Below the pieces are notes generated by a model that was not told the DNA's origin, did not search any database, and saw only the letters and a list, made by a program, of their open reading frames with translations. A stretch of 64,000 bases of DNA from Elstera cyanobacteriorum (GTDB taxonomy: Bacteria; Pseudomonadota; Alphaproteobacteria; Elsterales; Elsteraceae): contig NZ_NOXS01000033.1 of assembly GCF_002251735.1 (NCBI RefSeq), positions 273,726 through 337,725 on the forward strand. Direction: 5' to 3'. Below, one piece after another: positions 17,845-26,533 of this stretch; position 1 is the stretch's first letter, and the number at the start of each line of letters is the position of its first letter. The position numbers were made by a program, and so were the translations under genes.

Positions 17845-19563
17845 CTAACGCAATAGGGGCAGGTCGAGGGCGCGCGCCAGGGCGAAAATCTCTAGCGGCA
17901 CCGTGCGACCCCGGGGGACAATAGAGTGGCGGGCGGCGCCTTCAAGCCCTATTCCGGCACGGGCCAGTACCTGTTCCGATACGACGAGCTGCGCGTGGAA
18001 CTCTTTCGACAGGCCTTCGAGGCGGGAGGCGGTATTGACCGTATCGCCAATGGCCGTCAGGCCGGTAGCGCGCCCATGCCCCATTTCCCCTACAATCGCC
18101 AGGCCCTGGTGGATGCCGATCCCCATACGCAGGGGGGCATCCAGATCATGGCTAAAGTCCTGGTTCAGCGCCTCCAGCCGCTCAGCCATTCGCCGGGCGG
18201 CCTTGAGGGCCGATTGGGCGGCATAGGTGGGGTCTTCGCGCTCGTAGCCAAAGAGCGCCATCACCCCATCGCCGGAAAACTGCGTCACCGCCCCGCCAGC
18301 GGCGCCAATCGCCTCCCCCATCTCCGCGAAATAGCGGTTGAGGATAAACACGACGTCGAACGGCAGCTTTTGTTCCGACAGGGTGGTAAAGCCCCGCAGG
18401 TCGGCAAACAATACGGCGATTTCCATTTCGACGCCGTGGGTCTGCTCGGGTTTGGCGAAGCCATCGTGCGGCATGGCTTGGGCGGGCAGCAGCGGCGCGA
18501 TTTCAAGATCGCAATCGGGCCGGACTTGGCAGGCGAGACGCACGCCCGGCGGGGCGGAAATCCGGGCCAGCACGCGGGCTTCATTGGCGTCGGGCGGCGG
18601 CAGATGCTCCGCCCCCTGCCCAACGCGCACCCGGCAGGTCGAACAGCGCCCACGCCCGCCGCAGACCGAGGCGTGGGGAATATTGTTCATGCGACTGATT
18701 TCCAGCAGCGTCCGCCCCTTTGGCACCGCGACCGCCTTGCCGCCGTGATAATGAACGCGCACCTGTTGTTGCCGCGCTTCGATCAGGTTCCGGGCGTAGC
18801 GAGCAAAAAAGACCAGCGCCAGCAGCCCAAGCATGCCCCAGCGGATCCCGTCGCGCAGGGCGATCAGATGGGCGGCTTTGTCGGGCGGCGGCAGCTTCAT
18901 CGCGGCGATGGTCTGGGCCTGCCACGCCGGATCGCGCATCATCACCATCACTTCGCGCCCGGTTTGGAAAAAGCTGATGAGCACCAGCGTCGGCATCAGA
19001 ATGGCCAGGGCGAACAACCAGGGTTTCACCCGGTCGTACCAGGGGTTTAGCCGCAGCCAATAGTGCAGGCCGATACAGCCATGCAGCCAGGCGAAAACCA
19101 AGGTCGCCGCTTGCAGGGCCTGCTTCTCGCCGCCAAACAGCATCCACAGCACATATGTATAGCTATCCTGAAGATCGTAGAGTTCGAAGGCCACCCGCGT
19201 GGTGATCACGTGTTCGATCAGCATGTAGGGGATCAGCGCGCCGGTCAGCAGTTGCATCGCTTCCCAGCGTTTTAGCCGCAGCGACCGGCGGCGGTAGAGC
19301 GCCCAATAGGCGAGGCCGAGATGGATCAGCACGGCGCCCAGCAGCGTGTAGGTGCCGGGTTTCGACCACCAGAACCCCATGAAATCGCCCTGCTTGGCCT
19401 GCATCAGATCAAGCGATACCAGCCCCAGCAGATGATTGCTGAAATGGGTCAGGACGTAGGTAAAGAGGATCAGTCCGGTCACTAACCGCAGGCGGTTGAT
19501 CACCTGGGCGCCCGAGAGTTTCCAGACGGCGGCGGACGGCATCGGCGGCAGGCTCGCGGTCAT
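17845..19563 (-). CDS. Membrane-anchored [2Fe-2S] ferredoxin-class III nucleotidyl cyclase fusion (CyaC-like)
   Basis: I start at the ATG at 19563, behind an AGGGAAGGGGA region; the longer reading has a non-family N-terminus. The 572 residues contain about six membrane helices (to about 260) with His40/44, His81, His118 and His161/167, the pattern of diheme-b succinate dehydrogenase anchors. A [2Fe-2S] ferredoxin domain follows (Cys301, 307, 310, 345), then a class III cyclase with metal aspartates 388 and 432 and the TAIGDTVNTASRLE catalytic block. Sinorhizobium CyaC has a quinone-responsive diheme anchor on a cyclase, so a redox-to-cAMP sensor is inferred. The usual adenine-selecting Lys is replaced (GGAVTQFSGDG), so product identity is open. 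Confidence 0.9.
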   Translation of the reverse strand: MTASLPPMPSAAVWKLSGAQVINRLRLVTGLILFTYVLTHFSNHLLGLVSLDLMQAKQGDFMGFWWSKPGTYTLLGAVLIHLGLAYWALYRRRSLRLKRWEAMQLLTGALIPYMLIEHVITTRVAFELYDLQDSYTYVLWMLFGGEKQALQAATLVFAWLHGCIGLHYWLRLNPWYDRVKPWLFALAILMPTLVLISFFQTGREVMVMMRDPAWQAQTIAAMKLPPPDKAAHLIALRDGIRWGMLGLLALVFFARYARNLIEARQQQVRVHYHGGKAVAVPKGRTLLEISRMNNIPHASVCGGRGRCSTCRVRVGQGAEHLPPPDANEARVLARISAPPGVRLACQVRPDCDLEIAPLLPAQAMPHDGFAKPEQTHGVEMEIAVLFADLRGFTTLSEQKLPFDVVFILNRYFAEMGEAIGAAGGAVTQFSGDGVMALFGYEREDPTYAAQSALKAARRMAERLEALNQDFSHDLDAPLRMGIGIHQGLAIVGEMGHGRATGLTAIGDTVNTASRLEGLSKEFHAQLVVSEQVLARAGIGLEGAARHSIVPRGRTVPLEIFALARALDLPLLR

Positions 19564-19700
19564 TCCTGGTCCCCTTCCCTGGCGGAACGCCCCGCGTGTA
19601 ACGCAAAGCGGCTTGCAATTTTCGCAACACAGTCTAAATCGGCGGACCAGCGGCGGCAATTGGCCGCGCTCGAACGACGAGCCAGGCAAGGAGTGGTACC

Positions 19701-20648
19701 TTGGTTCCCATGATTGAGACCCAGGCCCTGACGAAGACCTTCGGCGGCACCGATGTGGTGCGCGACGTCAGCTTCACCGTTCATAAGGGCGAAGTCCTCG
19801 GCTTCCTCGGGCCGAACGGGGCCGGTAAATCGACGACAATGAAAATGATCACGGGCTTTCTGGCGCCAACGCGCGGGACGGCCAAGGTCTGCGGGCAGGA
19901 TATTCTGACCCAGACCCGCGCTGCGCAGCGCCGCCTGGGCTATCTGCCGGAAGGCGCCCCGGCCTATGGCGATATGACGCCCTATGGCCTGCTGGGCTTC
20001 GTGGCCGATGTGCGCGGGCTTTTCGGGGCGGAACGCCGCAAGCGCATTGATGCCGCGCTGGATGCGGCGCAACTGCGCAGCGTGACCCATCAGCCCATCG
20101 ATACGCTGTCGAAAGGCTTCAAGCGCCGCGTTGGGCTGGCGCAGGCGCTGCTGCACGATCCCGATGTGCTGATTCTCGACGAGCCGACCGACGGTCTCGA
20201 CCCCAATCAGAAGCATGACGTGCGCACCCTTATTCGCGAGATGGCGGCTGAAAAAGCCATTTTGATTTCCACGCATATTTTGGAGGAAGTCGAAGCCCTC
20301 TGCTCTCGTACGCTGGTGATCGCCCGTGGATGCATTGTCGCCGACAGTACGCCGCTCGATCTGCTGCGCCGCGACCCGCTGCATGGGGCGGTCGTGCTGG
20401 CGGTGGCGGAGGCCGACCGCGCGGCGCTGCTGCCGAAACTGCACCTCATTCCCGGTGCCTTGGCCGTCGAAGCCAGCGAAGACGGGCTGATCGTCCGCCC
20501 GGTGCCGGGGCGCGAGGCCGATCTGTTGGCGGGCCTCAGCCAAGCCCAGCGCACGGAAAACTGGCCCGTGTCGGAAGTCTATCAGCAGCGCGGACGGCTT
20601 GATGTCGTCTTCCGCAGTCTCACCGCGCCCGCGTCGCGCGCCGCCTGA
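19701..20648 (+). CDS. ABC transporter ATP-binding protein (GldA-like), TTG start
   Basis: The 315-residue ATPase has Walker A in GPNGAGKST, the signature LSKGFKRRVGLAQ and Walker B in VLILDEPTDGLDP, in the subfamily that drives ABC-2 exporters. I place the start at TTG 19701 because AAGGAG (19688-19693) is seven bases ahead of it; the ATG at 19710 is 16 bases from that site. It opens a tight four-gene plus-strand cluster with an ABC-2 permease, a GldG-type protein and a DUF4340 protein. The substrate is unknown. The 137-base gap to the divergent cyclase should hold its promoter. Confidence 0.92.
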   Translation: MVPMIETQALTKTFGGTDVVRDVSFTVHKGEVLGFLGPNGAGKSTTMKMITGFLAPTRGTAKVCGQDILTQTRAAQRRLGYLPEGAPAYGDMTPYGLLGFVADVRGLFGAERRKRIDAALDAAQLRSVTHQPIDTLSKGFKRRVGLAQALLHDPDVLILDEPTDGLDPNQKHDVRTLIREMAAEKAILISTHILEEVEALCSRTLVIARGCIVADSTPLDLLRRDPLHGAVVLAVAEADRAALLPKLHLIPGALAVEASEDGLIVRPVPGREADLLAGLSQAQRTENWPVSEVYQQRGRLDVVFRSLTAPASRAA

Positions 20649-20662
20649 ACGGGGAAACTGGC

Positions 20663-21397
20663 ATGTATCCGGCTTATGCTGTCTTCAAGCGCGAGATTGC
20701 GAGCTATTTCGCAACGCCGCTTGCCTATGTGTTTCTGGTTATCTTTCTCGTGCTCGCCAGTTCCCTGACCTTCTACATGGGGAATTTCTTCGAGCGCGGG
20801 CAGGCCGATTTGCAGCCTTTCTTCGGCTTTCTGCCGTGGCTGTATCTGTTTCTCGTCCCGGCGCTGTCGATGCGCTTGTGGGCGGACGAGCGCAAGAGCG
20901 GCACCATCGAACTGCTGCTGACGCTACCGCTGGAAGTGTGTCAGGCCGTGGTTGGCAAATTCCTAGCCTCCTGGGCCTTCTGCGCCGTTGGGCTGCTGCT
21001 GGCCTTTCCGCTGGTGATTGCCGTTGCGGTACTGGGGCAACCGGACTACGGCGTGATCATCTCCAGCGCCATCGGGGCACTGTTGATGAGCGGCGCCTTT
21101 CTGGCCATCGGGTCGGCCATGTCGGCCCTAACGCGCAATCAGGTGATCGCCTTCGTGCTGACCGCCACGGTCTGCTTCCTGATTACGGCGGCGGGCACTG
21201 GGCTGGTCTCGGGCGCTTTTGCCGCTTGGGCGCCGACGGCGCTGGTCGAATTCGTCAGCGGGTTTTCGGTGCTGACGCGCTTTGCCAATCTGCAACGCGG
21301 CGTCATCGACGCGCGCGACGTTCTCTATTTCGGGTCGCTGATCGTCGGCTTTCTGCTGATCACCGCCCTGATCGTCGATCTGAAGAAGGCGGAGTAA
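20663..21397 (+). CDS. ABC-2 type permease (GldF-like)
   Basis: The 244-residue protein has six hydrophobic segments. It starts with YAVFKREIASYFATPLAYVF, typical of the GldF/ABC-2 permease family, and contains LSMRLWADERKSGTIELLLTLP, the conserved coupling stretch. It is 14 bases after the ATPase gene and 3 bases before the GldG-like gene, so it is the membrane half of the same transporter. In Bacteroidetes GldF works with GldA and GldG in gliding. Here no gliding genes are seen and the role is unknown. Confidence 0.92.
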   Translation: MYPAYAVFKREIASYFATPLAYVFLVIFLVLASSLTFYMGNFFERGQADLQPFFGFLPWLYLFLVPALSMRLWADERKSGTIELLLTLPLEVCQAVVGKFLASWAFCAVGLLLAFPLVIAVAVLGQPDYGVIISSAIGALLMSGAFLAIGSAMSALTRNQVIAFVLTATVCFLITAAGTGLVSGAFAAWAPTALVEFVSGFSVLTRFANLQRGVIDARDVLYFGSLIVGFLLITALIVDLKKAE

Positions 21398-21400
21398 GCC

Positions 21401-23314
21401 ATGTCCCGTCTTTTTGCTCGCAAGACCCTGCTGGGCCTCGGCATTCTCGCCACCCTCGTTCTGATCATCACGGTCAATATCATCGGCGGCAATCTGCTGC
21501 GCGGTGTTCGGCTCGACCTGACCCAGACTAAGCTCTACACCCTCTCGCCCGCCACCGAACGGGCGTTGCAGCAAATCGAGGAGCCGATTACCCTGCGGCT
21601 CTTCATCTCCGACCGGCTGACCCGCGAAGTGCCGAGCTTCGCCGCTTATGCCCAGCGCGTGCGCGATTTGCTGCGCGATTACGCTGCCGGGTCGCGCGGG
21701 CGGTTGACCGTCGAAGTGCTGAGCCCCGATCCCTTCTCCCCCATCGAAGACCGCGCCGTTGCCTATGGCCTGCAAGGCGTGCCCATCGACCAGGGCGGGG
21801 AGCAGGTTTATTTCGGCCTCGTCGGTGCTAACTCCACCGATGATCAGGAGGTGATCGCCTTCTTCGCGCCGGAGCGGGAACGGTTCCTGGAATATGATCT
21901 GACCAAGATGGTCGCCAAGCTGGCGCGCCCGAAACAACGCACGGTCGGTTTGATCTCCACCCTGCCGATCACCGCCGACCCGGCGGCCCAGCAGCAGGGC
22001 GGCAGCGGCACATGGTTGATCTATGATCAGATCAGCCAGAACTTCAAAGTGCAGATGCTGGAAACCACGGTGACGCAGATTCCGGCGGATATTGACGTGC
22101 TGTGGCTCGTTCATCCGGCCAATCTGCCGCCCGCGACCCTCTACGCCATCGATCAGTTCGTGCTGAAGGGCGGGCGGGCGCTGGTGATGGTTGATCCGGT
22201 TTCGGAAGCTGCCGTCAGCCGGGGCCGTATGCTGGCGATGCAGGGCGTTCCTGGCCCGGCCTCGGCCTCGGCGTTGGAGCCCCTGTTCAAAGCCTGGGGC
22301 GTGCAACTGGTCGCGGATAAGGTTGTTGCCGACCGCCGCAATGCCCGTAAGGTTTCGGCGGGTGGGGCGGCGACGCGCGTGCAGGCCGCCGACTATCTGG
22401 CGTGGCTGTCGGTGCCGAAAGCGCAACTGGCGGAAAACGACTCGCTGACCGGTGATCTGCAAAGCCTATCCTTTGCTTCCGCCGGGATTCTGGAACCTGT
22501 TGAGGGTGCGACGACCAAGCTGACGCCGCTGGCCTCCTCCTCCGTCGTCTCGATGAAGCTCGCCGCCGATAAGGTGCGCGGTCAGCCCGATATTCTTGGC
22601 ATCCTGCGCGGCTTCCAAAGCGAAGGCCAAGCGCTGACGATGGCGGCGCGCGTGACGGGTCCGGCCAAGACCGCCTATCCCGACGCGCTGCCGGAGGGGG
22701 CTGCTGCCGAGGGGCGGGTGATGGAGAGCCAGCAGCCGCTGAACCTCGTCATCGTCGCCGATACCGACATGCTGGAAGAACGCTTCTGGGCGCAGACCCA
22801 GAATTTCTTCGGCCAGAAAGTTGCCGTGCCGGTTGCGGGCAATGGCGATTTTATCGCCAATACGCTGGATAATCTGGCGGGCGGGTCCACCCTGTCGGGC
22901 CTGACGGCGCGCACGGTGATCGACCGGCCCTTTACCGCCATCCGCGCGCTGGAACAGGCGGCGGAAAACAGCTTCCGCGCGAAAGAGCAGGAGTTGCAGG
23001 ACCGCATCAAGGAAACCGAAAAGAAGCTCGCCGATCTGCGGGGCCGCGAGGCGCCGAAGAAAGGTCAGCCGCAAACGGCCAGTTTGACGCCGGAACAGGC
23101 GAAGGAAATCGAAACCTTCCGCGCCGATCTGATCCGCACCCGCGCCGAACTGCGCGACGTGCAACTGGCCCTGCGCACCGATATCGAGGCGCTGCAAACC
23201 CGCATCCGCTTGTGGGTGATCGGGGCGGTGCCGGTGGCGCTGGTGGTGTTCGCGCTCGGTCTCGGTGTGTGGCGGCGCCAACGCGCCCGCCGCGCCGCCC
23301 AGGCCCAGCGTTAA
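21401..23314 (+). CDS. GldG-family ABC transporter auxiliary protein
   Basis: The 637 residues begin with one membrane helix (TLLGLGILATLVLIITVNIIGG). A large extracytoplasmic domain follows (YTLSPATERALQQIEEPITL, FISDRLTREVPSFAAYAQRV), typical of the GldG/ABC_transp_aux family. A coiled coil (about 525-605; AKEQELQDRIKETEKKLADL) and a second membrane helix before a basic tail close the protein. Both ends are therefore anchored in the membrane with the bulk in the periplasm. It lies 3 bases after the permease gene. The family is linked to ABC-2 systems of unknown substrate in many Gram-negative bacteria. Confidence 0.9.
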   Translation: MSRLFARKTLLGLGILATLVLIITVNIIGGNLLRGVRLDLTQTKLYTLSPATERALQQIEEPITLRLFISDRLTREVPSFAAYAQRVRDLLRDYAAGSRGRLTVEVLSPDPFSPIEDRAVAYGLQGVPIDQGGEQVYFGLVGANSTDDQEVIAFFAPERERFLEYDLTKMVAKLARPKQRTVGLISTLPITADPAAQQQGGSGTWLIYDQISQNFKVQMLETTVTQIPADIDVLWLVHPANLPPATLYAIDQFVLKGGRALVMVDPVSEAAVSRGRMLAMQGVPGPASASALEPLFKAWGVQLVADKVVADRRNARKVSAGGAATRVQAADYLAWLSVPKAQLAENDSLTGDLQSLSFASAGILEPVEGATTKLTPLASSSVVSMKLAADKVRGQPDILGILRGFQSEGQALTMAARVTGPAKTAYPDALPEGAAAEGRVMESQQPLNLVIVADTDMLEERFWAQTQNFFGQKVAVPVAGNGDFIANTLDNLAGGSTLSGLTARTVIDRPFTAIRALEQAAENSFRAKEQELQDRIKETEKKLADLRGREAPKKGQPQTASLTPEQAKEIETFRADLIRTRAELRDVQLALRTDIEALQTRIRLWVIGAVPVALVVFALGLGVWRRQRARRAAQAQR

Positions 23315-23327
23315 GGAGGAGACAAGG

Positions 23328-24338
23328 ATGCACAGCCGTTCGCTTTTGATCCTCATCGCGCTCGCCGGGGCCAGCGTCATCGGCGCTGGGATGGTGATCA
23401 CCGCCGACCAGCCGGTCCGCAGCTTGCCCGCCGGGCAAAAACTCTTCGCCGATCTGGCGGCAAAGCAGGGGCAGGTGACGCGCATTCGCCTAACCCAAGG
23501 CAAGGATAGCCTGACCTTCGAGAAGAAGGGCGACGTTTGGACCCTGGCGGAAAAGAGTGGCTACCCGGTCGCGCCGGAAAAGATCCGGCAGATCCTTGTC
23601 GATCTGACGGAAGTCGAAACCCTGGAAGGCAAGACCGCCAAAGCCGATTTGCTGCCCCGGCTCGACCTTGGCGAAGGCGATGGATCGCGCGCCCGTCACC
23701 TGACGCTGTATTCCGGGGAAACCGTGCTGGCCGATGTCTTCCTCGGCAAGCTCCGCAGCGCCGCGATCAATGCCGCCGCTCTGGGTCTCGATAAACCGAT
23801 GCTCTATCTCCGCAAGGCGGGTGATGGGCAGGCGTGGTTGGTGGAAAGCCGCCTCAACCCGAAGGTTGAAGCGCTGGAGTATCTGACCAAAGACCTGTTC
23901 GATATTGCTCAGGATAAGGTGGCGACCGTCACCCTAACCCCCGCCGAAGGGCCTGCGGTCGAGATCGGCCGGGCGCCGGGCGATGCCACCCCGCCGGATG
24001 TCGCCGTGCTGAACCCGCCGGAAGGCCGCGTATCGAAAAAAGGCTGGGACGTCAGCGGCGTCGTTGCTGCCCTCGAAGGCATGAGCTTCGAGGACGTGCG
24101 CCCGGCGCAGGATATTCCGGTCGACGGCCCTGCGACGGAAGCCCGCTTCACCTTGGCCGAGGGCGGACCGGTCGTCGTGACCCTGCGCAAGCTCGACGGT
24201 GCCGATTGGGCGATCTTCTCGGGCGAGAATGACTTGCTGAAGCCAACCCAAGGCTGGGCCTTCAAACTGCCAAGCTATAAGATCGAACGGCTGACCAAAA
24301 GCCTTGCCGATCTGACGGAAGAGCCGAAGACCAACTGA
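23328..24338 (+). CDS. DUF4340-type periplasmic protein of the GldG cluster
   Basis: The ATG at 23328 has AAGGAGG upstream; the longer reading is not used. The 336-residue product has an N-terminal membrane anchor or signal (SLLILIALAGASVIGAGMVI). Repeated beta-rich segments follow, such as VTRIRLTQGKDSLTFEKKGDVW and VATVTLTPAEGPAVEIGRA, as in DUF4340 proteins that accompany GldG-type ABC systems. It closes the operon, followed by a strong hairpin. Function unknown; a periplasmic partner of the GldG-like protein is inferred from context. Confidence 0.88.
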   Translation: MHSRSLLILIALAGASVIGAGMVITADQPVRSLPAGQKLFADLAAKQGQVTRIRLTQGKDSLTFEKKGDVWTLAEKSGYPVAPEKIRQILVDLTEVETLEGKTAKADLLPRLDLGEGDGSRARHLTLYSGETVLADVFLGKLRSAAINAAALGLDKPMLYLRKAGDGQAWLVESRLNPKVEALEYLTKDLFDIAQDKVATVTLTPAEGPAVEIGRAPGDATPPDVAVLNPPEGRVSKKGWDVSGVVAALEGMSFEDVRPAQDIPVDGPATEARFTLAEGGPVVVTLRKLDGADWAIFSGENDLLKPTQGWAFKLPSYKIERLTKSLADLTEEPKTN

Positions 24339-24339
24339 G

Positions 24340-24363
24340 GATCGGGGGGGCTTCCCCCCGATC
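24340..24363. terminator. bidirectional hairpin between convergent genes
   Basis: A perfect 10-bp stem, GATCGGGGGG (24340-24349) with CCCCCCGATC (24354-24363) and loop GCTT, lies exactly between the DUF4340 stop and the flippase stop. No T-run is present on either strand, so it may stop polymerase only partly, or stabilise the 3' ends. Confidence 0.55.
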
Positions 24364-25654
24364 ACCGCCACCGCAACCGCCCCCACGCCTGCCGGATCAA
24401 CTCCCCATCGCGGGGGGTCGGCAGAAATAGGGCGGCGGGGGAGAGGTGCAGGTGCTTCCAGGCCAGGGCGCCGAGCACGATTACCTGCGCCCAGCGTACC
24501 GTGACGAAGGCGAAGGCGGCCCCGTTCAGCCCGTAGCCGGGCAGCAGCGCCAGCAGCAACCCGGCATTGATCGCCAGGGTCAGGCCTTCGTTGATCGACA
24601 AGGCCAGCGTCTTGTTCCAGGCCTTGAAGGCCAGCGCCTGAAACTCGCGGATGGTCAGCGGTAAAATGCCGAGGATCAGCCAGCGCACAAGCTCGCTGGC
24701 GTCGGCAAAGCCAGCGCCGAAGACCAAGCGCAGAAACAGCGGCGCGATCAGCCAGAGAACCACCGAAGCCCCGATCATCAACAGCAGGGTTAGGCGGAGA
24801 TAGAGACCGACGACCGCCCCGCGCGCCGTAGGGTCGGCTTCGGCACAGGCGCGCGGAAAGGCGACCTGGGCGACCGAATAGGCCAGCGTTACCGGAATTT
24901 GGCTGACGCTGGTGGCGACCACATAGAACCCCAGCGATGCCGAGGGCAGATAGGTTTGAATCAGCCATTGGTCGATCCGGCCATTGGCCTGATAGATCAG
25001 GCCCGACGCATAGATGCGCCCGCCATAGGCCAGCATTTCCTTGGCGGCTTCGGCTTCGGGTTTGATCCCGCCCCAGCCGCGCCGGATCAGCGCCGTCAGT
25101 GGGATCAGGACAGTCGGGATATGGGCCAGCAGATAGGCCCCGGCGACGGCCAGCAACCCGCGTTCCCCCATCAGCCATAGACCAGCGATGGCGAGCGGAT
25201 AGCCGAGCGCTAGAGTAATGCGGATCAGGTTCCAGAGGCCCAGCATGCCCTTGCCGCGCAGCATGTCCTGAAAGATCAGCCCGAGGATATGGCAGGGGAT
25301 CAGCCCGAGTAGTAGGAAGACGGCCTGCAACAGCTCCGGCCGGTCGGTGGGGTAGACGCGCGGCACCACGGCGAACCAGCAGATCAGGATCGCCGCCGCG
25401 CTCACGATCAGACCCGACCACAGCCCCGTCGCAAACACCTGCCGGTCCTTCAGCTTGGCATTGGCGCTGAAATAAAGCGCGGCATCATTGAGGCCGAGCA
25501 GCAGCATATAGGCGACCGTCGTCGGCCAAAGCTGGGCGGCGGCCAGATCGCCGCGTCCTTCCGGTCCCAAAAGCCGCGCCGCCAGCACGCCGGACGCGAA
25601 GTTTCCGCCCTGCACCAGGATCGTCGTGAGCAGGGTCAGCAGGATTGTCTTCAT
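24362..25654 (-). CDS. Oligosaccharide flippase (Wzx/MATE-like)
   Basis: The 430-residue protein has about 12 hydrophobic helices. It opens with LLTTILVQGGNFASGVLAARLLGPEGRGDLAAAQLW, the conserved start of polysaccharide biosynthesis flippases. Charged residues between helices (QANGRIDQWLIQTYLP) fit the Wzx/MurJ-MATE superfamily. It would move a lipid-linked glycan across the inner membrane. It stands alone, with no glycosyltransferase or polymerase gene in the window, so the glycan cannot be guessed. It converges with the DUF4340 gene across a hairpin. Confidence 0.88.
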   Translation of the reverse strand: MKTILLTLLTTILVQGGNFASGVLAARLLGPEGRGDLAAAQLWPTTVAYMLLLGLNDAALYFSANAKLKDRQVFATGLWSGLIVSAAAILICWFAVVPRVYPTDRPELLQAVFLLLGLIPCHILGLIFQDMLRGKGMLGLWNLIRITLALGYPLAIAGLWLMGERGLLAVAGAYLLAHIPTVLIPLTALIRRGWGGIKPEAEAAKEMLAYGGRIYASGLIYQANGRIDQWLIQTYLPSASLGFYVVATSVSQIPVTLAYSVAQVAFPRACAEADPTARGAVVGLYLRLTLLLMIGASVVLWLIAPLFLRLVFGAGFADASELVRWLILGILPLTIREFQALAFKAWNKTLALSINEGLTLAINAGLLLALLPGYGLNGAAFAFVTVRWAQVIVLGALAWKHLHLSPAALFLPTPRDGELIRQAWGRLRWR

Positions 25655-25780
25655 AAAATAGGCCCGGGCTGGATCAAAACGCGGGCAGACGACAGGAGCA
25701 CTCAGGTTCCCCTTGCACTCGGCCCGGCGGCGGCGATACTACGCCCGCATTCCCGGCCGCTGCAATCGAGGAGTCTGCCC

Positions 25781-26515
25781 ATGAGCCGCTACAAACGCCT
25801 GATGATTAAGCTCAGTGGGGCGGCAATGGGCAGTGGCGGCGGCATCTTCGACAAGGACGCGATCGAGCATATCGTCGCCGAAGTCGTCTCGGCGGTCGAA
25901 TTGGGCTGCGAGGTGGTGATCACCGTCGGCGGCGGCAATATCTTTCGCGGCAATATCGCCGAAACCTGGAAGATCGAACGCGCCGAAGCCGATAATATGG
26001 GCATGCTCGGCACCGTCATCAACGGCGTCATGCTGCGCGCCGCGATCAACGCCCGCACCGATACCGATGTGCGCGTGATGACCGCGATCCAGATCAACCA
26101 GATCGCCGAGCCCTATATCCGCCTGCGCGCCGCCCGGCATCTGGAGAAAGGCTCCATCGTCATCCTCGTCGGCGGCATCGGTCAGCCCTATGTGACGACG
26201 GATTACCCCTCCGTTCAGCGCGCGCTGGAACTGCGCTGCGACGCTATTCTGGCGGCCAAGCATGGTGTGGATGGCGTCTATACCGCCGACCCGAAGAAGT
26301 TTGCTGATGCCAAGCGCTATCGCAGCATTTCCTATGACGAAGTGATCGGCCAGGATCTGCGCGTTATGGATCAATCGGCCATGCTGCTGGCGCGCGACCA
26401 TAATCTGCCCATCCACCTCTTTAATTTCGACAAGCCGGGCTGCATCAAGCGCATCTGCTTGGGCGAAGACGTGGGCACCTATGTGGGGCCGGGGGCGGGG
26501 CTCGAACTCGTCTAA
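25781..26515 (+). CDS. Divergent UMP kinase-like amino-acid-kinase-family protein
   Basis: The 244-residue protein follows bacterial UMP kinase (PyrH) end to end: YKRLMIKLSG, GGGNIFRGNIAETWKIERAE, NMGMLGTVING, ADPKKFADAKRYRSISYDEV and NLPIHLFNFDKPG. Several near-invariant blocks differ. KLSGEA is KLSGAA, the loop usually read as GTGNPFFTTDT is GIGQPYVTTDY, and DATA(I/M) is DQSAM. It stands outside the usual tsf-pyrH-frr operon. It may be a second PyrH paralog with altered control or substrate, or the only UMP kinase. The start has a good GAGGAG site. Confidence 0.85.
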   Translation: MSRYKRLMIKLSGAAMGSGGGIFDKDAIEHIVAEVVSAVELGCEVVITVGGGNIFRGNIAETWKIERAEADNMGMLGTVINGVMLRAAINARTDTDVRVMTAIQINQIAEPYIRLRAARHLEKGSIVILVGGIGQPYVTTDYPSVQRALELRCDAILAAKHGVDGVYTADPKKFADAKRYRSISYDEVIGQDLRVMDQSAMLLARDHNLPIHLFNFDKPGCIKRICLGEDVGTYVGPGAGLELV

Positions 26516-26533
26516 CCCAGCCCCTCCCAAGGG

